A stretch of DNA of 9,356 bases from Glaciecola sp964643575 (GTDB lineage: Bacteria; Pseudomonadota; Gammaproteobacteria; Enterobacterales; Alteromonadaceae): positions 1-9,356 of the forward strand of contig CAZXTD010000161.1 in NCBI GenBank assembly GCA_964643575.1, given 5' to 3'. The notes beneath the pieces are model-generated. The model was not told the DNA's origin. It ran no database searches and saw nothing but the letters and a program-made list of their open reading frames with translations. Shown one piece after another: positions 1-6,577 of the stretch. Position 1 is the stretch's first letter, and each line of letters begins with the position of its first letter. The translations under genes were made by a program, and so were the position numbers.

Positions 1-379
1 CACTAATAGGTTCGAACATGGGGAAGTTTACACCGTAAGTCAGTTCGCATACCTCTGCTGTTTTGCTTTCGTCAGAATATTCTTGTGCGAAATCGTTCGA
101 TGGAAATCCCACCACAACTAAACCGTCTTCTTTAAAGGTATCATAAAGTTTTTCTAGCCCTTCAAACTGCGGTGTAAAACCGCACTTGCTTGCGGTGTTT
201 ACAAATAAAACTGCTTTACCTGCATATTCCTCACACATATTAACCACTTCTTGGCTATTGAGCTTACGCTTCATGTGTTTCAGTTCGTCTGGGCAGTCAG
301 CGGCATGCACTGCCATACTACTGACTAAAGCAGTCACCAAAACCACAGGGGCACACATTTTTTTAATTGATAGCTTCAT
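1..379 (-). CDS. Exported glutathione-peroxidase-like thiol peroxidase (partial, C-terminus off left edge)
   Basis: Reading the minus strand from the ATG at 379 gives 126 codons with no stop, so the gene continues past the left edge. The start MKLSIKKM followed by a hydrophobic stretch and AVHA|ADC (cleavage near residue 27) looks like a Sec signal peptide, placing the enzyme in the periplasm. The body carries the family core NTASKCGFTPQFEGLE, where Cys66 is the expected peroxidatic cysteine, followed by GFPSNDFAQE (residues 91-100, with the probable catalytic Gln99) and YGVNFPMFEP. The family reduces hydroperoxides using glutathione or, in many Cys-type bacterial members, thioredoxin. The conserved CPxxL...KLxSxExVNxC segment before the core (about residues 29-49) is, from memory, typical of exported proteobacterial members. 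The loop before QE is one residue shorter than the usual NQFGxQEP. A GGAA stretch about 9 bases upstream is a plausible ribosome binding site. The gene is divergent from the S9 peptidase. Its reductant in the periplasm is unknown. Confidence 0.9.
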   Translation of the reverse strand, partial: MKLSIKKMCAPVVLVTALVSSMAVHAADCPDELKHMKRKLNSQEVVNMCEEYAGKAVLFVNTASKCGFTPQFEGLEKLYDTFKEDGLVVVGFPSNDFAQEYSDESKTAEVCELTYGVNFPMFEPIS

Positions 380-695
380 AAATAATTTTCCAAGTTCCCA
401 AATATATTTTTAATTGTTAATGTATTGGTATACAGGCAACGCGAACACTAACTCGATTTTTATCGAAGTAATGTTCATCGCGCTTTGCTTAAATAGTGCT
501 TTGTTTACTATATACTTCACTTAAGTTCGTTAAGACGCATTTTATAAGCTTGCTACAAATGTTTAGATCATCACACCTTAGTGGCATAAGTTAAAACATG
601 TAGAAGATTCGATGCCCAATAACGCTAAATAATGACCGATTGTAGTTTACATACGTAACAAGCCAACTAAACATCAACATAATAAGACCCATACA
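380..695. other. Divergent intergenic region between peroxidase and S9 peptidase genes
   Basis: These 316 bases hold no credible gene and no recognisable RNA. The region must contain the promoters of both divergent genes. A TATACT hexamer at 511-516 could be a -10 box for the rightward gene, but no good -35 partner at normal spacing is visible. Small inverted repeats are present: GTAT-N4-ATAC at about 424-433, TCGAT-TTTT-ATCGA at 453-466 and CTTAA-GTTCG-TTAAG at 520-534. None matches an operator I can name with confidence. Confidence 0.5.
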
Positions 696-3200
696 ATGAC
701 AAAAAAATTTCAATTAAGCCTTATTTTTATTGCATCAACTTGCTTATTTGCTTGTAGCTCAACAAGTCCAAGTTCTAATGAATCTGCGGCAAACTCGGCG
801 CCGCTGAGTTTGGAATATAACACACAAACGATTGCACCGGTTGCTAAAAGCACTGCTACATCAGCGCTAAATGATATCAGCCTCAGCATGGAACAAATTA
901 TGGCCGATCCAGACTGGCTTGGCAGACAACCTGAGAGTCCTCAGTTTTCGCCTACAGGTGAACATATAATTTATGCGCGCAAACGAGAAGGATCAATTGT
1001 TCGCGACCTATTTGTGACTAACGCGGGTGAAGGTAACGGCAGTCTGTTAGCGCTCGAAGATGAACACAGGCATCACTATGACGAGATTATCGACGATGAT
1101 GATTTTAGTTTTGTGGCCTGGATTTATGAAGGCAATGTGTTTGCACAACAACGAAACGGCGGTGGTGTTGTGCAATTAACGCGTGATAGTAGTCAGGCGC
1201 GTAATTTACGTTATTTTCAAACAGGTGGCGTTTCTTACCAAGCGGGTAACCGCTTTGTGAGTGTTGATGTTGCCACGGGTAAACAAAGCGAAGTATTTAA
1301 TTGGTCTTTTGCAGAAGCGCCTGAACCTGTTAAAGAACCTGCCGATTACATTGCAAAAGAACAACAAAAGCTGATTCAATATGTACAGATACAGCGTGCT
1401 AACCGTCAGGCAAGGTTTGATCAAGAACAAGCGCGTGCTAAAGCGAATGCTAGTATCGTGAATAACACATTTTACTTTGACGAAAAGCATACCAATGTGC
1501 TTGCTAGTTTATCGCCAGATGGTCGTTTTGCGATTGTAGTGACACGAGAAAACAAGCCTAGGCGTGACGACAGCGACATCATGCCAGACTACATTGAAGA
1601 GAACGGCCGTATTAAGGCCCAATCGGTGAGGCAACGTGTGGCCGATGCTAAATCAGAATCTCATGATATTTATTTTTTAGATATACAAGCGGGCACAACG
1701 AAAAAACTCGGCTACCAAACTCTACCTGGCTACAATGAAGACGTGCTCGCTGATGTGAAGCGCGAAAACGCTGAGGCCAAAGGTGAAACTTATACCAATA
1801 ATCGCCTACCAAGAGATATCGGTTTGTTGTTTGATTGGTATGCGACTGAGATGCCGGTTAAATGGCATGACGACGGTGAGCACGTGGCGCTAATGCTTGA
1901 GGCGTGGGATAATAAAGACCGCTGGATAGTGAGTGTTGATGTATCAGACCCGAAGTTTATTACTCAGCATCGTATGCATGACAAAGCATGGGTAAACTAT
2001 CGGTTCAATCAGTTTGATTGGTTTGATGAATCATTAACGCTGTTTTTATTAAGCGAAGAAACCGGATACTCGCAGCTATTTGTTAAGCCTTTAAACGGCG
2101 AAATTCAGCAAATAACAAAAGGGCGCTATGTTGTTGATGATGTTGTGCTAAGTGACGACGACCGTTATTTCTATTACAAAGCCAATAAAAAGCATCCTGG
2201 CATATATGAGGTTTACCGCAGCCCCGCAGCAGGCGGTAAGTCCGAAATGCTGACCGACTTCAACGGTATGACTGACTTTGTATTAAGCCCAAAAGAAGAT
2301 CGTTTATTACTCACTCATTCAAGCTTAAGTATGCCACCTGAGTTATATACGCTTCGCCTAGATGGTGAAGCGAACCCGCAAAAATTAACCAATACCATTA
2401 GTGAGGCATTTTTATCAATTGACTGGACCGTGCCCAGCATTGTGCCGGTACCTTCCAGCCACACTGAACAACCTATCTACTCAAGAGTATATACGCCAAG
2501 TGGTACAAGCACCGAAAAAAGGCGCGCAGTTGTTTTTAATCACGGGGCCGGCTATTTGCAAAATGCTCATCTCGGTTGGTCAGGTTACTTTAGAGAGTTT
2601 ATGTTCCACAGTTTGCTTGTGTCTAAAGGGTATGTAGTTCTTGATATGGACTTTAGAGCATCGGCTGGTTACGGCAGAGACTGGAGAACCGCGATATACC
2701 GTCAGATGGGTACGCCTGAAGTCCAAGATTTGAAAGACGGCGTGGACTGGTTGGTTGAAAACGCGAACGTAGACCGCCAACGTATAGGCACCTATGGCGG
2801 ATCGTACGGTGGTTTTTTAACCTTTATGGCTTTATTTAACGAACCTGAACTGTTTCAAGCAGGTGCTGCTTTGCGTCCGGTATCTGATTGGGCACATTAC
2901 AACTTGCCATATACTTCAAACATACTTAATACACCTGACCTTGATCCTATTGCCTATGAGCGTAGTTCACCTATCTACTTTGCTGAGGGGTTGAATAAGC
3001 CGCTTCTCATGAACGCACCCATGGTTGATGATAATGTGTTTTTTGTTGATGTCGTGCGATTAGTGCAACGACTAATTGAGCTTGAAAAAGAAGACTTTGA
3101 GACGGCTATATACCCGGTTGAGCCACACGGCTTTATTCAGCCTAGTTCTTGGTTGGATGAATACCGCCGCATTTATAAGTTGTTCGAAGACAATCTGTGA
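696..3200 (+). CDS. S9 family (prolyl oligopeptidase / DPP-IV-like) serine peptidase, lipoprotein
   Basis: This 834-residue protein begins with a lipoprotein signal peptide: MTKK, a hydrophobic core and the lipobox LFAC with Cys20. Ser at +2 suggests outer-membrane sorting. Residues from about 60 to 600 contain repeated strand motifs such as FSPTGEHIIYAR and LSPDGRFAIVVTR, as expected for the beta-propeller that gates S9 enzymes. The C-terminal alpha/beta hydrolase domain has HGAGY, FRASAGYGRDWR, the nucleophile motif GGSYGGF (Ser703), VDDNV (Asp778) and EPHGF (His811), so the Ser-Asp-His triad is intact. The family cleaves short peptides, often after proline. The double-Glu motif that anchors substrate N-termini in true DPP-IV is not evident, so dipeptidyl-peptidase specificity is unproven. 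Residues about 210-255 form a Gln/Arg/Ala-rich charged insert, probably helical. The usual HG before the Asp loop reads NA (LMNAPMVDDN). The ribosome binding site is weak (AAGA). The gene is monocistronic and ends at a hairpin. Confidence 0.93.
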   Translation: MTKKFQLSLIFIASTCLFACSSTSPSSNESAANSAPLSLEYNTQTIAPVAKSTATSALNDISLSMEQIMADPDWLGRQPESPQFSPTGEHIIYARKREGSIVRDLFVTNAGEGNGSLLALEDEHRHHYDEIIDDDDFSFVAWIYEGNVFAQQRNGGGVVQLTRDSSQARNLRYFQTGGVSYQAGNRFVSVDVATGKQSEVFNWSFAEAPEPVKEPADYIAKEQQKLIQYVQIQRANRQARFDQEQARAKANASIVNNTFYFDEKHTNVLASLSPDGRFAIVVTRENKPRRDDSDIMPDYIEENGRIKAQSVRQRVADAKSESHDIYFLDIQAGTTKKLGYQTLPGYNEDVLADVKRENAEAKGETYTNNRLPRDIGLLFDWYATEMPVKWHDDGEHVALMLEAWDNKDRWIVSVDVSDPKFITQHRMHDKAWVNYRFNQFDWFDESLTLFLLSEETGYSQLFVKPLNGEIQQITKGRYVVDDVVLSDDDRYFYYKANKKHPGIYEVYRSPAAGGKSEMLTDFNGMTDFVLSPKEDRLLLTHSSLSMPPELYTLRLDGEANPQKLTNTISEAFLSIDWTVPSIVPVPSSHTEQPIYSRVYTPSGTSTEKRRAVVFNHGAGYLQNAHLGWSGYFREFMFHSLLVSKGYVVLDMDFRASAGYGRDWRTAIYRQMGTPEVQDLKDGVDWLVENANVDRQRIGTYGGSYGGFLTFMALFNEPELFQAGAALRPVSDWAHYNLPYTSNILNTPDLDPIAYERSSPIYFAEGLNKPLLMNAPMVDDNVFFVDVVRLVQRLIELEKEDFETAIYPVEPHGFIQPSSWLDEYRRIYKLFEDNL

Positions 3201-3230
3201 ACTAGCAACATCATAAAATATCAATTTAAT

Positions 3231-3257
3231 GCAGGCGACGATAATGTCGTCTGCTTT
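3231..3257. terminator. Shared hairpin terminator between convergent genes
   Basis: GCAGGCGAC (3231-3239), a six-base loop GATAAT and GTCGTCTGC (3246-3254) form a 9-bp stem with one G-U wobble, followed by TTTATT on the plus strand. It starts 31 bases after the S9 peptidase stop. On the minus strand the same hairpin lies directly after the rhombosortase stop and is followed by ATTAAATT, so it probably serves both genes, more weakly leftward. Confidence 0.75.
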
Positions 3258-3258
3258 A

Positions 3259-3882
3259 TTAACGGTTTGGTCGGCCCTTAATTAACAAGCCTAACAAGAG
3301 GCCCGAAATCGCTCCATATAAATGAGAATCAACCGCAACGTTTGCGTTTATAACGCCAGCCATGAACGTGCTGTCTTCATAAAATTGTTCTTGACCTATC
3401 TTAATTATTGCACCCAACAACAACAGATAACCTGTCATTACTTTTGCGCGAATATCTTGCACAACTCCCCATAAAAATAAGCCGTGTAACACGCCCGATA
3501 AGCCAACAAAATTAGCGTCTTCATACGAAAACACAGCCACAAACACACTGGTAAAGAAACAAAGGCACACAAATAGAAGCGCAAACCGACGTGAGGTGTT
3601 TTTGAGCGTAAAGTAATCGCCATATAAAAGCCAAATTAGAAAAAGCCCAAATATATTGATAAACAAGTGTGGTGTGTTTGTGTGTACAAAATGCCTGGTA
3701 AACAACTGAATAAACTGACTGCTAATGTCACTTATTGAAAATGTGACTGACTGCGGGAGATAACTCAACCATAATTGCGAAGCACTATTAAAAAATAAGG
3801 TGCAAATAATTGCAGCAACGGTAATACACAAATAAGGCAGATATTGCGCGCGTTTTAGCGGAAGTGAGGCTAGATAACTCAT
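3259..3882 (-). CDS. rrtA: Rhombosortase-type rhomboid intramembrane serine protease
   Basis: This 207-residue polytopic membrane protein has about six hydrophobic segments (roughly residues 13-31, 71-88, 100-118, 126-142, 150-163, 183-200), the core rhomboid topology. The nucleophile motif GLSGVLHG gives Ser129 with His133. The catalytic partner is His187 in VDSHLYGAISG. The early segment RHFVHTNTPHLFIN (residues 63-76) carries the conserved His72 and Asn76 of the oxyanion side. The compact size and the GLSGVLHGL wording match the rhombosortase subfamily, which in Vibrio and Shewanella relatives cleaves GlyGly-CTERM tails of secreted proteins after export. No protein in this window has such a tail. 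The chosen ATG lacks a clear Shine-Dalgarno sequence, and the next methionine (residue 150) would destroy the fold. A general rhomboid (GlpG-like) role is the alternative, but the motif spacing favours rhombosortase. Confidence 0.85.
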   Translation of the reverse strand: MSYLASLPLKRAQYLPYLCITVAAIICTLFFNSASQLWLSYLPQSVTFSISDISSQFIQLFTRHFVHTNTPHLFINIFGLFLIWLLYGDYFTLKNTSRRFALLFVCLCFFTSVFVAVFSYEDANFVGLSGVLHGLFLWGVVQDIRAKVMTGYLLLLGAIIKIGQEQFYEDSTFMAGVINANVAVDSHLYGAISGLLLGLLIKGRPNR

Positions 3883-3953
3883 AAAAATATAATTGGTATT
3901 ATCTCTATTTATGACGAAAATTAACGGATAAATTTCAGTTTACCTTTATTTGA

Positions 3954-3965
3954 TGGGCATGCCCA
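3954..3965. promoter_or_regulatory. 12-bp perfect palindrome TGGGCATGCCCA in divergent promoter region
   Basis: TGGGCATGCCCA is a perfect, unusually GC-rich palindrome in an otherwise AT-rich gap between the rhombosortase start (3882) and the gamma-glutamyltransferase start (4132). It could be a dimeric repressor or activator site. I cannot assign a regulator, and a chance palindrome remains possible. Confidence 0.3.
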
Positions 3966-4040
3966 AGTAAAATAGTGGAAAATGAAAGAGTCTGTAATGC
4001 TAAACTGAATAAGTGTAGTTCTCGTATTCAAATCTATAGC

Positions 4041-4072
4041 TTGCACATTGTCTTATATGATTAGGGTATACT
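4041..4072 (+). promoter_or_regulatory. Candidate sigma-70 promoter for gamma-glutamyltransferase
   Basis: TTGCAC (4041-4046) and TATACT (4067-4072) resemble -35 and -10 boxes, but the 20-base spacer is longer than ideal. If used, transcription would begin near 4079, after the possible TTG (4048) and ATG (4057) starts. That would leave the ATG at 4132 as the true start. Confidence 0.3.
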
Positions 4073-4131
4073 TTTCGCATTTGCAGCATGCCAGTTTACG
4101 TTTTAACGCCAGCCAAAAGAGTAATAATTTA

Positions 4132-5931
4132 ATGAAGTTTTCCCCTTGTCATAAAGAAGGTTTTGCACGTTTACACTTATTCTCCAGTGCTTGTATAGTT
4201 ACTTTCAGCACACTTATATTTATTTTGTCTTTTCATAGTGTGGCGCAACAAACTGTTGTACTCGAAGACAGAGAACCCGAAGCTGCTACGGGTATTAATG
4301 AAAAAAGCTTTGATGACGCTGAAGAATTTATGGTCGCCGCCGCTAATCCTTATGCGGCGTGGGCAGGCAAAAACATCATTGAAAAAGGCGGAAGTGCAAT
4401 TGATGCTGCCGTTGCTGTGCAGGCCATGCTAACACTAGTCGAGCCGCAATCCTCAGGAATTGGCGGTGGCGCGTTTATTATGTATTGGGACAATACTGAA
4501 AAAAAGCTCTACACATTTGACGGGAGAGAAACCGCACCTAAATCAGCTAACCCATATATATTTTTAGAAAGTGGCGAGCCAATGAGTTGGCGCGATGCGG
4601 TAGTAGGAGGCAAGTCAGTAGGTGTGCCAGGCGTGCTAAAAGCATTAGATGTAGCGCATAAAAAATTTGGGCAATTAGAGTGGAAAGACTTGTTTGAGGA
4701 TACTATTAAGCAATCGCGCGATGGTTTTATTGTATCGCCACGGTTGGCTCGTTTGCTCGAGTTAGACTTACACCCTGGCCTAAATAAATTTCCAGTATCG
4801 GCTAACTATTTTAAACCCGACGGTAAGCCACTAGAGGAGGGGGCGCTTAAAAGAAATCCTTTATTGGCGACTACTCTACAAAAAATTGCCCTTGGCGGGG
4901 TTGAGGCATTTTATCAAGGCAGTATTGCCGACAACATTGCCAAAGCTGTGCGCACTGTTACGGTAAATCCTGGAGGCATGCAAGCAAAAGATATTAACGA
5001 ATATCAAGCCGTTCAGCGTCAAGCCATGTGCAATAATTATCACGATTCAAGAATTTGTGGCATGGCACCCCCAAGCTCTGGCGGTGTTACGGTTTATCAA
5101 ATTATTAAAACCCTAGAGCGTTTTAATTTGTCTCAATATCAACCAGACAGTCCTGAGTTTGTGCATCTGTTTAGTCAGGCAAGCGCATTAGCTTTTGCCG
5201 ATAGAGCGCATTACGTTGCCGACTTAGACTTTCTTGATTTATCTGCAGTGCCACTTGTTTCGCCATCTTATTTAAGAGAGCGCTCTAAGCTGATTGGTTT
5301 AGACAAACCATTTGAAAAGGCAGAAGAAGGTATGCCTTTTTTAAGTGCTCAATACGGCGAAGATGACGCTTATGAGTTAACCAGTACTAGTCATATTTCA
5401 ATTGTTGATAAACAGGGAAATGCGGTGTCTATGACATCGAGCATCGAGTTTATGTTTGGTTCGGGGATCATGGTTGAAGGTTTCTTGTTGAATAATCAAC
5501 TCACTGACTTTGCTATTAACCCAACTCGTGACAATAAGCTTGTGCTAAATAGAGCACAAGGCGGTAAACGCCCACGTAGTTCTATGAGCCCGACCATGGT
5601 TTTTGACAAAGACAATAACCTAAAACTTGTTATCGGTTCACCTGGCGGTAGTCGCATCATTAATTATGTTGCCCAAACAATCATTAATGTATTGGATTTT
5701 GATATGGACGTGCAAAGTGCAATATCGTTCCCTCGCATCACAAATAGAAACGACGTGACTTCTCTTGAAAAAGGCACACCAATAGCTAGTATTCAATCTG
5801 CGCTCGAAAAGAAAGGGCATACGGTAAGGGTAGTCGATTTAAACAGCGGTTTACACGGTATTCAAATTACCGAAGGTAAGTTAGTCGGTGGGGCTGACCC
5901 GCGGCGCGAGGGTGTCGCTGTTGGTCAATAA
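4132..5931 (+). CDS. ggt: Gamma-glutamyltransferase / glutathione hydrolase family protein, secreted
   Basis: The frame is open from 4048 (TTG), but I place the start at ATG 4132 (599 residues). This puts a classic signal peptide at the N-terminus: MKFSPCHKEG, a hydrophobic run and cleavage near SVA|QQ. Family hallmarks follow: AVAVQAMLTLVEPQSSGIGGG, FDGRETAP (substrate-binding Arg), the autocleavage site STSHISIVD with catalytic Thr419, LLNNQLTDF, PRSSMSP and GSPGGSRII. The precursor should self-cleave before Thr419 into large and small subunits and hydrolyse or transfer gamma-glutamyl groups in the periplasm. Two points differ from E. coli Ggt: the position of Asn411 is Glu (TSSIEFMFGSG), and the loop between the DF and SSM motifs is about five residues shorter, without the lid tyrosine. 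Glutathione may therefore not be the best substrate, and glutaryl/cephalosporin-acylase-like relatives are an alternative. The gene stands alone, facing the lipoprotein gene. No clear terminator hairpin lies in 5932-5988. Confidence 0.88.
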   Translation: MKFSPCHKEGFARLHLFSSACIVTFSTLIFILSFHSVAQQTVVLEDREPEAATGINEKSFDDAEEFMVAAANPYAAWAGKNIIEKGGSAIDAAVAVQAMLTLVEPQSSGIGGGAFIMYWDNTEKKLYTFDGRETAPKSANPYIFLESGEPMSWRDAVVGGKSVGVPGVLKALDVAHKKFGQLEWKDLFEDTIKQSRDGFIVSPRLARLLELDLHPGLNKFPVSANYFKPDGKPLEEGALKRNPLLATTLQKIALGGVEAFYQGSIADNIAKAVRTVTVNPGGMQAKDINEYQAVQRQAMCNNYHDSRICGMAPPSSGGVTVYQIIKTLERFNLSQYQPDSPEFVHLFSQASALAFADRAHYVADLDFLDLSAVPLVSPSYLRERSKLIGLDKPFEKAEEGMPFLSAQYGEDDAYELTSTSHISIVDKQGNAVSMTSSIEFMFGSGIMVEGFLLNNQLTDFAINPTRDNKLVLNRAQGGKRPRSSMSPTMVFDKDNNLKLVIGSPGGSRIINYVAQTIINVLDFDMDVQSAISFPRITNRNDVTSLEKGTPIASIQSALEKKGHTVRVVDLNSGLHGIQITEGKLVGGADPRREGVAVGQ

Positions 5932-5988
5932 TACACGTGGGTCGAGTTAAAGATATGCATTTCTATTGAGGTGTATAAATTGAGATAA

Positions 5989-6450
5989 TTACGGTACAGT
6001 ATTATTGACTGCTTTAACTTTCCAATCGCCCTTAACCTTAACCATCGATAAGGTTTTTAAGTCGACTACCTTATCGTTACCACGAGTACCGATTATCTTG
6101 ATTTCAATCTCGGCCTCTTCTTGAAGCTCCGAAAATAATAGGGATCCGCCAGAAACAGGCTCAGCTTGCATAGAGTCTAAACGCAAATTAAATACTTGGC
6201 GCTGAATATTTTTATTCGTATAAAAACCTGAAAGTATTCGACCGTAGCGTTTAGTGCTAAGGGCAACAACGCGGTCCAAGTTTTTGTCGTTATATACTGC
6301 TCGCATAAACAATATTGCGGTATATTGTGGCGTGTCCGAACTCATCATACCGTATTTGCCTGCGCGTATTTCTTCTTCGTCGGGCGACGAACAAGCTTGC
6401 ACAAGCACAAGTGCCGCTGAGGTCAATAATACTAGTAATAGTTTCTTCAT
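5989..6450 (-). CDS. Small lipoprotein of unknown function
   Basis: The frame is open from a GTG at 6474, but ATG 6450 fits better: it is preceded by AAAGG at good spacing and begins MKKLLLVLLTSAALVLVQAC, a textbook lipoprotein signal with the modified Cys at residue 20. The product is 153 residues. The mature part has a short acidic linker (SSPDEEEIRAGKYG), then a helix-like segment (YTAILFMRAVYNDKNLDRVVAL), and ends in alternating strand patterns (EIEIKIIGTRGNDKVVDLKTL, then KVKGDWKVKAVN). This helix-then-sheet order and the terminal GDWKV strand resemble NTF2-like or DUF4878-type lipoproteins, but that is a fold guess and I do not recognise the family. Ser after the lipid Cys suggests the outer membrane. 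It lies downstream of cysK on the same strand but beyond cysK's terminator, so it probably has its own promoter. Confidence 0.85.
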   Translation of the reverse strand: MKKLLLVLLTSAALVLVQACSSPDEEEIRAGKYGMMSSDTPQYTAILFMRAVYNDKNLDRVVALSTKRYGRILSGFYTNKNIQRQVFNLRLDSMQAEPVSGGSLLFSELQEEAEIEIKIIGTRGNDKVVDLKTLSMVKVKGDWKVKAVNNTVP

Positions 6451-6478
6451 AAGTAGCCTTTGCTTTTTTCCCACACTT

Positions 6479-6508
6479 AGTATCGGCTATGTCACCTTAA
6501 AACTTGAA
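6479..6508 (-). promoter_or_regulatory. Candidate promoter of the lipoprotein gene
   Basis: On the minus strand TTCAAG (near 6503-6508) and GATACT (6479-6484) are spaced by 18 bases and resemble weak -35 and -10 boxes. The predicted start of transcription near 6472 lies downstream of the alternative GTG start at 6474 and upstream of the preferred ATG at 6450. The hexamer matches are only partial. Confidence 0.25.
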
Positions 6509-6510
6509 CA

Positions 6511-6547
6511 AAAAAAAGACGCAAATACTCTTCGTATCTGCGTCTTT
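6511..6547 (-). terminator. Rho-independent terminator of cysK
   Basis: On the minus strand AAAGACGCA pairs with TGCGTCTTT (9 bp), then one mismatch, then a further 4-bp stem (ATAC/GTAT) around a five-base loop. It is followed by a run of seven T residues (minus-strand reading of 6511-6517, overlapping the stem base). It begins 30 bases after the cysK stop, the expected position. The plus-strand reading is followed only by the weaker TATAATTTT. Confidence 0.9.
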
Positions 6548-6577
6548 ATAATTTTGATTAAACGGTTAAGTAAAAGC

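Noticed and set aside
186..413. 75-codon plus-strand open frame at the left edge
   Set aside because: It is antisense to the glutathione-peroxidase-like gene, which has strong family motifs; the plus reading has none.
1206..2780. Several short open frames overlapping the S9 peptidase on both strands
   Set aside because: All lie inside a continuous 834-codon gene with an intact catalytic triad and have no independent support.
5932..5988. Possible terminator between gamma-glutamyltransferase and the lipoprotein gene
   Set aside because: Only a 6-bp ATACAC/GTGTAT pair with a loop of about 30 bases and no T-tract is present; this is not a credible intrinsic terminator.
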